From assembly GCA_032718475.1 (NCBI GenBank), contig JAUCBJ010003184.1, positions 59,870 through 123,869 of the forward strand: DNA of 64,000 nucleotides. Reading direction: 5' to 3'. Position 1 is the stretch's first letter. Every line of letters begins with the position of its first letter. This DNA is from Nemertoderma westbladi (lineage: Eukaryota; Xenacoelomorpha; Nemertodermatida; Nemertodermatidae). The position numbers were made by a program, and so were the translations under genes. This document shows positions 12,001-23,142 of the stretch, in pieces. The notes under the pieces are model-generated. The model did not search any database. It was given only the letters and a program-made list of their open reading frames with translations, and was not told the origin of the DNA.

Positions 12001-13189
12001 ATTGAAGATGATGTTGAATTTTATGATGCATCTATTATACCCAGCGAATGTACTTTATTTGAATGCCACGATAGAAAGCATAATAGTGTGACGAATACCA
12101 AGTTTATTAATAACTACTATTGGCATCCTTTGGGCAGAGTTAGTGATAATGTGGAGTCCGTAAAAAATGATACAAATGACATGTCAATTAGTATTATTTC
12201 AGAGCTCCAATTTGATCATGAAAAGCATTTATGTTCCGTTGAAGAATCGTTATATAACAGCAAATGTACCACGTCTCAGTTACCATAGCAAATCCTGCGA
12301 AATATTAAATGAGTTAGGGAAAAGCATGCCACAAACTCCACCACATTCGGACAATGAACCGGTCCAGTTTGAATTTCCTAAAAATGCAGGAAATTTCACT
12401 GAGGATATATGTGTAGCAGAAATGAAACCAAGTGCCAAAGAATTAACATCTAGTTACCAAACTAATCGACGTATAATAGAACCTCATCAAACTGAGGTGT
12501 ACAATGAAAGTAGATTTGAGTGTGAAGAAGATATAGAAAGTGAAACGGAATCAGAAGTGACAATAATGCCTGAAGATCCAAATCGAAATGATGAAAGGCA
12601 ACATAACGACATTGAAGAGCTACTCGCATTGAGCCATCCTGTATCTATTTTGGAATCCTCAAAGTTGCACCATGAAATCATTAATATTTGTCCAAAGATC
12701 GATTGTTCCCATGGAAATGCATATGAAACGGAATATCCTGGAAGTTTATATGAAGACACTTCAACAAGTAGCAACTGTAGTGTGGCAGCATTAGAGGCAT
12801 ATCAGCAATATCAGGACATAGATGAACCACAGACGCCTCTTCTTGCCGAAAATGATAAAAATTCGAAAATTCCATATTCATTGATAAATTATAATCCTGA
12901 TTTTATTAACATGCACAAACAATTGGGTAAATCAAAATTTATTAAAAAAGATGAAATTTTGTTGGAAAAAAGGGAATCAAAAAACAGAATGGTTGATGAA
13001 ACTCCACAGACTATAAATAGCCAAGTGGAACCGCTATATGTGGGTGTTGAACCATATTCGTCCGAGTTGGATAATAATGATGAATCTCTTATAGCTAAAT
13101 CTGAAATTTTCAAATCTCAAATATTGGTTGGGATGTCAGTAACCATGCAACCTGAAATAAAGATTAGAGATCATTTGAATTTGCCTTGA
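9032..13189 (+). CDS. Unknown large protein, giant last exon with one frame break
   Basis: The exon opens with THHTKTIVTRCRPGD after joining exon 2 in phase. A basic region of about 170 residues (KKIKVIITKVIF, SGSYSYRHGDKQYD) looks folded. It is followed by Lys/Asn-rich imperfect repeats built on TKKTxxDDLLKKN (nt about 9694-10032) and then a long acidic Ser/Asn/Glu-rich tail. Five short motifs of the form S-[IVMC]-[DE]-x-L, mostly after basic residues, recur at about 11.23, 11.56, 11.65, 11.89 and 12.29 kb. The frame stops at 12286-12288 while the +1 frame, open from before 12.2 kb, continues to 13189, so a one-base change near 12.25-12.28 kb splits it. The whole protein would be about 1,640 residues. 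AATAAA occurs at 13233. Family unknown; a disordered scaffold or cytoskeletal protein is only a guess. Confidence 0.65.
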
Positions 13190-14591
13190 CTGATTGCAGG
13201 TTGTATATTTTCTTTATTTACCTAATGTAAACAATAAATTCTATCAGGCAATATATGCTAAAATGTAAATAACTAAGACTATATATATAGATACTAAGAT
13301 TTTAACATTTCATTTATAAGTAAAATTAAATAATCAAGGACCACTTGAGCTTCAGTAAAATCATTTTACAAATTCTTATATTTATTTGTATTACAATTTA
13401 TTCTGGACTAATTCTTAATTATGGGAATTGAAAATTGTAAAAATTTGTATAAAACATTTTATTGTTCTATGTACAAGTACATATGTGCTACTTTATGATG
13501 AATATTCAGGAACCAGGATATTGACAATTATTATTTAGTATTCTTAATAAACTATAATTATTTATTACACCGGAACACATTTTTTGTTATTCTCGGGCAT
13601 AAACGGTCGAGAGAATATTTAAAAATAAATCGGTAATGTTCTACGTTTTTTTCCCTTGTAATACGTAATTTTATTCTTAAATTGGTACTTTTTGTTGCTT
13701 AACAAATCTTGAATAAAAGATAGAACGAAATTGTGTTACAAAATAAATTGAACTGCAGTATTTTACTATTTTGCTCCTATATGATACTGCGATTCCAATT
13801 ATTGTACCCTCTCAAATTCTCGATGTTGCCTTACTCAATGTTACAATAATTTAGTGTTCTAGAATATTTATTACCTAACTTTGAGAGCCTTAACAGCATA
13901 AATCAATATAGGATATTGAGTTCCGTTTTGAAGTTCGTCTTGCGGAAACTAAAGTTGCAATAACTTTTGAGTGAGTGGATGGATTTTGCTCAAATTACTT
14001 GCAAACTTTTTCTACTTCGATTATCTTTCAAGACAGTATCAAAATTTCAAAAATTCCATCAAAAATAATTTATTTTACTATTTTAAGCCGGAAAAAGTAA
14101 CATCAATGTAACCCGATGGGTTACTGTTTTTCCCTAGTGAAAAAGTACTTATTTTCTCTCGATTTTGGGTTAGATTCGAGCGAAAAAGAAACAATTTAAG
14201 AATAAATATGTTTTATTGGTTGCTTGCTTGTCTCTATTTTCGTTTCTTAAGATAATATTATTCTGATAAAATTATACTGTTAGTGAGAAGGAATAAAATG
14301 AATCCATTAAAGAAAAATGAATGTCTGTTACCGTAGTTTTATTGTTGGTGGTGTTATGGTATCATATATAATAATATAGTTTAGTTTTTACTACATTATG
14401 TATGATTTATATTTGTGCTTCAGCTTTTGGGTGTTGTTAAATATATAATAGCTTTCTGATATTTCATTTGTTATAAGTTGTATTGGGCCTTTATATTTTA
14501 ATAAAGTCACATTTAATCTGTCATACATAATATTAATATCTAAGTTTTAATTGGATGTTGAATTTTAGCAGTATAGCTCTCTAATAAACAT
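13190..14591. other. 3' flank and intergenic DNA
   Basis: Contains AATAAA at 13233-13238, a plausible polyadenylation signal for the unknown gene. The rest is AT-rich with no exon, RNA gene or clear repeat recognised. Confidence 0.4.
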
Positions 14592-15516
14592 TACTACTAG
14601 GATCGGCATGCTGCATTGCAGCTGCATTTTTAAAAATGCTGTGCCGGCTTGTCGACAAAATTGCGCCGCCACAACTCCCTATCACCCATGACATTTGCTA
14701 GATCATCCGCATCTTTAAGGCCAGTGTCCTTTAAGATGCGTCTCAAGAAAGTCATGGGCTGTCCACCATGCTTATTCACTCCATGAGGCTGCCAAAGTAC
14801 AAGATTATGCACTGGCTGGTCCTCACGGCGAAAGCAATGTCCTGCAAAGCGGAGGCGATTTTGTTCTAGTGTCAAGCTTGGGGGAACCAATGAGACACCT
14901 CCAATGTTATATAGTGTCTGGTTGTAGATGTGTGCATTGTACTTGACACAATGAACCCGGCGTAGCATTCTTGTGAATGTGCCATCCAGAGATTTGGTGT
15001 CCTCAGCAGTTAGAGCCCAGCATGGACTCCCATAGAGGAGTACTGGAACTAGTGCTGCTCTAAATAATCGGACCTTAAGTTTCCGATTAATTCATGGTGA
15101 CTTCCAAATCCTGGAAAGCCTATTCAAGGCTGCCCATGCCTTTCCCTTACGTATTCGAAGGTCCTCACCTGATTTCCGGATCCATGATCCCAGGTAACAG
15201 AAGTCATCCACATGCTCAAGCATACCATCCTTTGAGCTTATGGTCAACCGATCAGAGACTTGCTGAGGACTTTCAAAGTTAACTGTCAAAATTGTGGTCT
15301 TTCTGGAGTTAATAAAAAGACCAACACTAGAAGCAGCATGTTCTAATGAGCTGAGGAGCCGTTGGGCTCCCTCTAGTGATTCTGAGAGTACTCCTAAGTC
15401 ATCAGCAAAGTCTAGATCAGTTAGGTACTTGGCAGGATTTCCTCGACTTCTGGAGCCAGTAGGTGGAGTTATCATCACCCCATCATCATTATGATGATCT
15501 AAGGACATGCGCAGAC
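14592..15516 (-). mobile_element. RTE-type non-LTR retrotransposon, copy 2 (5'-truncated)
   Basis: Minus-strand copy of the same family, running from a TAGTAGTAA tail at the left to a 5' truncation just inside the RT near the RMSLDHHNDDG block at about 15516. It keeps motif C (FADD), motif D (INSRKT) and the C-terminal region (GHCFRREDQPVHNLV, GGQPMTFLRRILKDTG). The frame is broken: the C-terminal frame (14630-14968) and the RT frame (15092-15547) are separate. No target duplication could be confirmed. Confidence 0.88.
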
Positions 15517-15897
15517 CATGTGTGATATATATTAAGACCCCTCTCATCTAGATAAATGACAATATTATAATAGTGCCAGGCCAGGATATGCAATGTTTTT
15601 GGCTAACATAGTTAAGACAAGGTCTTAAGAATGTGAGCGTGAGTGTATGATAATGCTCTGTATACGTAAATACAGTTACAAAATAAGCAGGACCATGATG
15701 GCATTATTGTAAGTGGAAGTTTTTTCGTTATTCATTCATAATTAAAAAATAATGTGTTTAACAAAAAACTATTTTATAATCAATTTCCTTGGACACTTAG
15801 TAAATCTTATCTTAGCCTAAAACTGTGTCGGATCTTCATCTTGATTTTTCGGACCTTCGTCCAGTAGTTTCGGATCTTCGTCCTGAAACCCAAACAA

Positions 15898-16369
15898 CCA
15901 ATGCATGTAGGCATTGTTCAACTTAACAACTAGGATTAGCCCTAAAGCTTTGCAGCTTATTTCCAAGGGGGGTCCTTTATGTTACTTGATTAACAACTAC
16001 GCTAACCTAATATTTAAACAAATATTAATCGTAATTCTCTCTGTACAACTTTACGGAGAGTGTGACAATGCCCGACTCTATCGTAGATTATTAATTAACT
16101 AATAATCTAATATATAAAATCTAATAACTTACTGCAGAACTCTTGTAAGTTTGATAATGATATGTAGGATCAGATTACAGAGATTAAATATTTAACTGCA
16201 TGGGCGATTTTGATATTTAATATTTTGAGTTATGTTTCTATAAATCCATACGGCATTGTAGTTTATTAATTAAAAATGATATTTTGATTTTATTTTATGA
16301 TATTTACATTTTTACTATGTGTTGCGGAGTTGGAGAATAAAATAAAGGATTATTATTATTATTATTATA
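15898..16369 (+). mobile_element. Dispersed repeat, CR1/jockey-like 3' end with TTA-repeat tail
   Basis: The block AGCTTATTTCCAAGGGG with its surroundings recurs on the minus strand near 47.63 kb, showing a dispersed repeat. The right end is AATAAAATAAAGGATTATTATT with continuing ATT triplets to 16369, a common non-LTR 3' end. No coding capacity remains. The assignment to CR1/jockey-like elements is an inference. Confidence 0.4.
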
Positions 16370-16437
16370 GATAACAGTTTCTAATTTATTATTAATTATA
16401 TTTCAATATTAATAACTAGTATTTATAAATAATTGAA

Positions 16438-17135
16438 TTGATATACTCAATCAACAAACCAAACATTTTATCACTCCAGACCGCAATAAAACTGTTCAAA
16501 CTCAAAATAAGCCCAATTGTACTTTACGGTTTCCGTGAGATTTGGCCGTTTCTAACTGTCACCAACATGGTCACACTCGATAAAATTAAAGCCGCCTACC
16601 TTAAGAAAGTATGTTGTCTACACAAATCTACCTCAAATCGTCTCGTCACAGCTATCTGCAACGAAAACACCTTGATATCTGAATTTGTTCAGCTCCTAAA
16701 TCTACCTCACACACCCGTATACAAGCAATACCTGAGTCTCATAAACGGAAAAATACAAGAGATTAATCCCCAATTTTGGAACTCACTGGCATTTACAAAC
16801 CCCAGATGGCAGGACCCAAACTACACCAACCGACATATAATAACCCGCTTCAGCACTAACGGCTTCCACTACAAGATTTGCACTAACTCGAGTTACCATG
16901 AGGCGCAAGACAGCTGTATATGTTCACTGTGCGGGGGGGCGGCCACATTATACCATCTGCTCGAATGCCCTGCAAATCTCCGACCTTTGTGTTCCTGGGC
17001 AAGGTCCTAACTCTTCCAATAATTTTACCGTTTATTTATTTATTAAAGTAATTATGTTTTTATTGTAAATTCGAATTTGATCTAATTTTAATTAATGACC
17101 ATATCGCCTATTTGCCAGTATTTGGCGTAATAATA
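16438..17135 (+). mobile_element. Non-LTR retrotransposon, C-terminal fragment of reverse transcriptase ORF
   Basis: A 190-residue frame (to 17010) begins in the thumb region (KLKISPIVLYGFREIWPF, typical of the 'K...ILYG.EIW' block after RT motif E) and ends in a Cys/His knuckle, CSLCGGAATLYHLLEC. This C-terminal knuckle is seen in jockey/R1-like and related non-LTR elements. The following 120 bases (ATATCGCCTATTTGCCAGTA... ) look like its 3' untranslated end, with TAATAATAAATAAT at the terminus. It is 5'-truncated and distinct from the RTE family here. Confidence 0.65.
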
Positions 17136-17211
17136 AATAATATAAATAATTGAAAAGAGCGCTTAAAATTCCTTTGCATTGAATTTAATTCCAATTGCAA
17201 TCAAGGAGAGT

Positions 17212-17300
17212 ATAAACGTGGTCGACAGCCCATCACTTTCTTGAGTCGCTTCCTCTTTTAGGGCCTTGAAGATGCTCATTATCTTGCAAAAGTTATGGGT
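17212..17300 (+). mobile_element. RTE fragment, left half, split by minisatellite
   Basis: Matches the C-terminal coding end of the RTE family (CGACAGCCCATCACTTTCTT, GCCTTGAAGATGCTCAT) up to the codons for NVMGD, where the sequence turns into the 11 bp array. The right half resumes at 19408. Confidence 0.75.
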
Positions 17301-19412
17301 GAGTTATGGGTGAGTTATGGGTGAGTTATGTGTGAGTTATGTGTGAGTTATGGGAGAGTTATGGATGAGTTATGGGCGAGTTATGGATGAGTTATGTGTG
17401 AGTTAAGGTGAGTTATGGGTGAGTTATGGGTGAGTTATGGGCGAGTTATGGGTGAGGTATGGGTGAGTTATGTGTGAGTTATGGGTGAGTTATGTGTGAG
17501 TTATGGGTGAGTTATGGATAAGTTATGTGTGAGTTATGGGTGAGTTATGCATGATTTATGTGTGAGTTAAGGTGAGTTATGGGTGAGTTATGTGTGAGTT
17601 ATGGGTGAGGTATGGGTGAGTTATGTGTGAGTTAAGGTGAGTTATGGGTGAGTTATGTGTGAGTTATGGGTGAGGTATGGGTGAGTTATGGGTGAGTTAT
17701 GGGCGAGTTATGTGTGAGTTATGGGTGAGGTATGGGTGAGTTATGGGTGAGTTATGGGCGAGTTATGGGTGAGGTATGGGTGAGTTATGTGTGAGTTATG
17801 GGTGAGGTATGTGTGAGTTATGGGTGAGTTATGGGCGAGTTATGGGTGATGTATGGGTGAGTTATGTGTAAGATATGGGTGAGTTATGTGTGAGTTATGG
17901 GTGAGTTATGGATGAGTTATGTGTGAGTTATGGGTGAGTTATGGATGAATTATGTGTGAGTTAAGGTGAGTTATGGGTGAGTTATGTGTGAGTTATGGGT
18001 GAGGTATGGGTGAGTTATGTGTGAGTTAAGGTGAGTTATGGGTGAGTTATGTGTGAGTTATGGGTGAGGTATGGGTGAGTTATGGGTGAGTTATGGGCGA
18101 GTTATGTGTGAGTTATGGGTGAGGTATGGGTGAGTTATGGGTGAGTTATGGGCGAGTTATGGGTGAGGTATGGGTGAGTTATGTGTGAGTTATGGGTGAG
18201 GTATGTGTGAGTTATGGGTGAGTTATGGGCGAGTTATGGGTGATGTATGGGTGAGTTATGTGTAAGATATGGGTGAGTTATGTGTGAGTTATGGGTGAGT
18301 TATGGATGAATTATGGGTGAGGTATGGGTGAGTTATGGGTGAGTTATGGGCAAGTTATGGGTGATGTATGGGTGAGTTATGTGTAAGATATTGGTGAGTT
18401 ATGTGTGAGTTATGGGTGAGTTATGGATGAGTTATGTGTGAGTTATGGGTGAGTTATGGATGAATTATGTGTGAGTTAAGGTGAGTTATGGGTGAGTTAT
18501 GTGTGAGTTATGGGTGAATTGTGGGTGAGTTATGGGTGAGTTATGGGTGAGTTATGGGTGAGTTATGTATGAGTTATGGGTGAGTTATGGGTGAGTTATG
18601 GGTGAGTTATGGATGAGTTATGTGTGAGTAATGGGTGAGTTATGGATGAGTTATGTGTGAGTTATGGGTGAGATGTGGGTGAGTTATGGGTGAGTTATGG
18701 GTGAATTGTGGGTGAGTTATGGGTGAGTTATGTGTGAGTTATGGGTGAGTTATGTGTGAGTTATGGGTGTGTTATGGGTGAGTTATGGATGAGTTATGGG
18801 TGAGTTATGGGTGAGTTATGGATGAGTTATGTGTGAGTAATGGGTGAGTTATGGATGAGTTATGTGTGAGTTATGGGTGAGATGTGGGTGAGTTATGGGT
18901 GAGTTATGGGTGAATTGTGGGTGAGTTATGGGTGAGTTATGTGTGAGTTATGGGTGAGTTATGTGTGAGTTATGGGTGTGTTATGGGTGAGTTATGGGTG
19001 AGTTATGGGTGAGTTATGTATGAGTTATGGGTGAGTTATGGGTGAGTTATGGGTGAGTTATGGATGAGTTATGTGTGAGTAATGGGTGAGTTATGGATGA
19101 GTTATGTGTGAGTTATGGGTGAGATGTGGGTGAGTTATGGGTGAGTTATGGGTGAATTGTGGGTGAGTTATGGGTGAGTTATGTGTGAGTTATGGGTGAG
19201 TTATGTGTGAGTTATGGGTGTGTTATGGGTGAGTTATGTGTGAGTTATGGGTGAGTTATGTGTGAGTTATGGGTGAGATGTGGGTGAGTTATGGGTGAGT
19301 TATGGGTGAATTGTGGGTGAGTTATGGGTGAGTTATGTGTGAGTTATGGGTGAGTTATGTGTGAGTTATGGGTGTGTTATGGGTGAGTTATGGGTGAGTT
19401 ATGGGTTATGGG
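17291..19412 (+). repeat. 11 bp minisatellite, about 190 copies, with higher-order structure
   Basis: The unit is GTTATGGGTGA, with variants GTTATGTGTGA, GTTATGGATGA, GTTATGGGCGA and GGTATGGGTGA, and some 9-10 bp units (GTTAAGGTGA). Variants recur in larger blocks: a block marked by GGTGATGTATGGG recurs about 393 bp apart (17.85, 18.24 kb), and one marked by GAGTAATGGGTGAG recurs at about 18.62, 18.83 and 19.08 kb. The array lies exactly inside an RTE 3' fragment whose own ATGTCATGGGTGAT is the likely seed. Confidence 0.95.
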
Positions 19413-19470
19413 CATTGTGGTGGTAATTAGGTTGACCGGCATTGCATTTTGAAAGCAGTTGTAACGCATT
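19408..19470 (+). mobile_element. RTE fragment, right half, after the minisatellite
   Basis: GGCATTGTGGTGGTAATTAG and the following GACCGGCATTGCATTTTGAA align with the RTE end that encodes ELWRCNFVDKPAQHS and its short tail. It is diverged but collinear with the left half ending at 17300. Confidence 0.6.
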
Positions 19471-22226
19471 CTCAATGAGGCACAGCGATTGAAGATAGCT
19501 CGCAGTAAACTACTTTACCATTAAATAATCAGGTCAATGACATCAATGTGGCCGATGGTTTGGTGGGTCCACAACATTGGAACGCATCTTTGGTTCTAAT
19601 GGTTGAGAGTTGAAGCCTAACAACGGGTTTAGGGAATTTCACCAAGAATGCTTTATACAACGAATCCAAGAATGCTACAAGCCAACCACAAAATCATCGC
19701 TAATTCAGAACCAGTTTGACGTGTGGAGTATAGTCAAACATTATCAAACATATCAAACATTTTATCTTTCGGAGTCAATTAGACTGGTACAGTATACTGT
19801 ACAAGTGAATACAGATATACAACTAATGTAAGTTAGTTAAAAATCAACAATCATAAAATGTCATATAATTCTATAATTTCATTTTTCACATATAGAAATA
19901 ATTATTTTAGTAGAGGAAGATTTAGTTATGTTTAGTAGTGTTTATTAGGTTTGTCTTTCCCTTCACTCAAATTTGTATACAGCAGAGAAGTAGAAGCCAA
20001 TCGTTTCTACACTCTACAATAATTAATCATAAATAGGAGAAACTGTTATTGTTTGTTGTGCAGTGTAAGCGGATTCAATTCCACTTCATTACCCACCAGA
20101 AAATGGGACCAGTGGCATTTTAGCAATATGTTGGGGATACGAGATTACCAATATTAATCTCGTCTCATAACCAACATTGGGGGGGGGGGGGGGGCAACGC
20201 AAGCCCCAAAGCCACAGAGGGAGGTGAGAGGTCAAACCACCTCGGAGGGAACACAGCTAGTAGAGGCTAGCAGCGGGGGGAAACACTCACAGGGAGTGCC
20301 AAAGTGACAATTAGTATATTAGCCAATAATGGGGAGGGGAGCACGTGATTAGGGACAGGAAAGCATCCATTGGGTACAGAGGGCCAAAGTACAGTAAGAG
20401 GTGAAATCAATATCAATGTGTGTTAACCATATATTATCCTACATTACTGATTTACCGGTCAGTTGAGTTATTCAGTCAGTGCAGACCGGTCTTAGTTAAT
20501 GGCCGTCACCGCCATTAACAGAATTTAATCTGTATTTTCTGCTATTGTATCTGTATCATTACTGACGTGCTATTATCGTCTATGTTAATCAATATTGAGA
20601 AACAACACAAAATCGTATTGTTTTCCCCAACGGCCTTCGGCCAAAGCAAGTAGCACGACTGCCCAGCAGAACGGTGACGAGTACATTTCTTACCCGGTCG
20701 GGATCTCCGATCCCGTCACATGCAGTACATCACAGAGTTAAGGAAGAATGTATATCAATCATATCATATAACTCACAATGCTGGATATCTGAATATATTA
20801 CACTCTGTAATGGTGTATCTTATTACTTCACCCCCAGCACCGCATATGGTAATATTGTTGTATATTTTACATGATGATGAAGACTTCACTAAGATGAAGA
20901 CTTGTAGGGTATGATGCAACGCAAACGCAGGGCAATTATCGACCATAGCGTAGTTATCCATAAACATTGTATTGAAGGGTATGCTATTTATAGTAAGGGA
21001 TTAATTAATATTATGTAATGCAATATTCGTACTGCCGCAATTTATATACTCTACGTATAGCGAATTACATTAAATTATATTATTTTCCGTTGACTTTGAC
21101 GCTTAAAATAACTAGTCTATTAATAATATATTACAGTGATTAAAATTCTTCAAATAAACAAGTTGGTTCTAGGAGTCAAGTAGTAGAGGAACCAGTAAAT
21201 GAATAAATTTCAATGAAAAAAATGAAAAAAAATAGTTTTTAACGATATAGATTTATTTACAAACTTTATTTCTGGGATTATTGCAAGGCTTTATTGAACT
21301 ATGATTGAGTTCTAGAACGCCTTGGATTATTGTAATGTGCGAATAATATTGTAAAAATGCTGTTGTCATAGTTATAACGATATTACTTAATATCGGCTGC
21401 TATTAAAATATAACAATTATATATTCCACAAGAAACCAAAACAAATTAATTAATTATTATTATTATTAAGTAATCATATACATATTCAATTGCTATTGTC
21501 AAAGCGCGAATTATAGGATCCTTGAGATTGGTGAAGTTTGTTTATGTGGTTAAACTGGATGGTGATTGCAGTCAAACGTATTTGAATAAAAGGAGGGATA
21601 TTTAAAGATAGAGATATCAGATATAAGGATACAAGTTGTGTCGTCATCAATTCTCTAGGTATGTTGAAGAACCGTCTACTGTACTGTGAGTTTGTTGTGA
21701 AAATACACGACATAAAACGGATCGTACTAAACTCCCAAAATAACCCAATCAAAACCAAAAGAACCCTAACGGACCCAATGAGGTCCAAATCTGGCTTTAG
21801 ATTTTGTGTCATTTCGCACAGTTTTTCTCCTTGTCCTTGAATGTAATTTTCTTTAACAACCAAACCTGAAACCTGTCAGATCCAAATCTGATTGATGGAA
21901 AATACTGACACTCTAAGTCACTTAGTCTGAAAATGTGAACTACATAGTAGTGACAAGCTATATACTACACTAAAGTTACTTCAGTCTGATATAAACTTGT
22001 CAGATTTACTGCAGGATCGATCAGTCGTTAGGTCATTCCTTATCAGAAGCGATAATTAAAGAACAGTTGACAGTAACTTCTGATACAAGTATTCATTTGG
22101 TACAGTACAAGATTAAACCTTTCACTGTTTTTACAGTTTTCGTTTTATACTACTAAAACTACAACTGTAGGTCAAGCGAGCTCGGACAGCGGAAATAAGG
22201 TCCTTCCAGGCTTCCTGATTCTCCAT
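19471..22226. other. Intergenic DNA without recognised genes
   Basis: Short frames at 19610-19831, 20674-20967 and 21486-21863 show no domain or splice context. The notable structure is a hairpin cluster with a G16 run (20129-20519), listed separately. Confidence 0.45.
20129..20519 (+). other. Hairpin-rich block with G16 tract
   Basis: Perfect stems visible: ACGAGATTA/TAATCTCGT (20139-20147 with 20155-20163), enclosed by TGTTGG/CCAACA; GAGGTG/CACCTC (20221-20226 with 20238-20243); GCTAG/CTAGC (20256-20271); CACTC/GAGTG (20284-20298); and GTTAATGGC/GCCATTAAC (20495-20519). A run of 16 G fills 20179-20194. It is GC-richer than its surroundings. It could be a foldback element end, a structured RNA or chance. 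Confidence 0.5.
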
Positions 22227-22269
22227 GGTTGTTACAATTTCGTAACAACCCCCCCCCCCCCCCCCCCCC
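22227..22269 (+). repeat. Perfect 9 bp hairpin running into a C21 tract
   Basis: GGTTGTTAC, six-base loop AATTTC, GTAACAACC (22227-22250), with the last two C being the first of 21 consecutive C (22249-22269). Confidence 0.8.
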
Positions 22270-22284
22270 AGAACTAGACTTCCC

Positions 22285-22436
22285 CAAAAGAAACCGGTAC
22301 TCATTTAGCTACCACAACATGGATGCAAAACAGAGTTGCGAAAACTACCTTGGCCACCATACGGGGATGGAAGGAACCCTCGACCTCCAGATGATAAAAA
22401 TTAAAGGTTACGGATTTAACCAATGAGCCAAGGTGT
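22285..22436 (-). mobile_element. tRNA-derived SINE-like repeat
   Basis: On the minus strand: ACACCTTGGCTCATTGGTTA (A-box-like, as in SINEs with a 'TGGCTCAGTGGTTA' head), then about 40 bases later GGAGGTCGAGGGTTCCTTCC (B-box-like), then a non-tRNA body. The intact tRNA cloverleaf is lost. The hairpin and C tract at 22227-22269 may be its 3' end. Confidence 0.45.
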
Positions 22437-22544
22437 CACTTATCAACAACTTATTTTAATCTTCACATGCAATCATAGATTTGGCTGCCTCTTCCACTAG
22501 CCTAGCAAAAAAAGCACAAAGTAAGCAAACTGTCGGCCAAATCC

Positions 22545-22620
22545 TAAGGCCGACTGGTAGGGTGGGCACTACTTCTATCCCAAGTTCGATCTAGGCTAAG
22601 CTATCCAAGTTAGCCTAGAT
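22545..22620 (+). mobile_element. Second tRNA-like head with 11 bp hairpin
   Basis: GGCCGACTGGTAGGGTGGGC resembles an A box, and AAGTTCGATCTAGGC a B box. The latter overlaps a perfect inverted repeat, ATCTAGGCTAA/TTAGCCTAGAT, separated by 10 bases. A SINE remnant is possible; evidence is thin. Confidence 0.3.
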
Positions 22621-22898
22621 AGCTCGATATAATGTGTATATATATATATTTTATATATAACCAAAATCTGTTTGATTATTAAGTAAAGTTAGCCTTTTAT
22701 CATTTTAGTTACTATATATATTTGTTTGAACAAATAAAAACACATAAGGTTTTCTAAAAAAATTAAATAGAATATAAAATACAACATTAAAATTGAATAC
22801 AATAATTTTAAAATTTAGAACTGGAAATGAAAATCTAAAATGCAATTATCAGATGTAATTTTATTTCAATTTAGTCATACCCTCGTTTCAATTCAAGA

Positions 22899-23142
22899 AT
22901 GGAAATTTGGTGGATTTCTTCAATAGTGACATTGATGATCACCAGGGTGAATGGGACACCGTTTGGCGCTCCGACTAGTTCGTGTACTGACATGGCCCCT
23001 AATCCATACAAACATGGTGCCGGACCATCCGACCCCAGTTCCAGTCCATTCACATTCTCAGTATCGGCAACAACCTTCACCCCCGGGGGATCACTTCACA
23101 TAACCGTTGAAGGTGGCGACTATAAAGGTATCCTACTTCAAG
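22899..23142 (+). CDS. Reeler-domain protein A, exon 1 (signal peptide and domain start)
   Basis: MEIWWISSIVTLMITRVNG is a clear signal peptide. It is followed by TPFGAPTSSCTDMAPNP, the hallmark start of a Reeler domain (P-x-GAP-x(3)-C-x-x-M-x-P), and FTPGGSLHITVEG with GILLQ, the 'TPG...V...G....FLLQ' core. Donor CAAG|GTTAGT at 23142 is phase 1 and joins exon 2 at 24502. Reeler proteins are extracellular; small ones include arthropod 'defense protein' Hdd11-like members, and the domain also heads FRRS1. The role here is not determined. With exons 2 and 3 it forms a 299-residue protein. Confidence 0.8.

Noticed and set aside
17291-19412. Telomere-like or switch-like repeat function for the 11 bp array
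   Set aside because: The unit derives from RTE coding DNA, and the array is flanked by its two halves.
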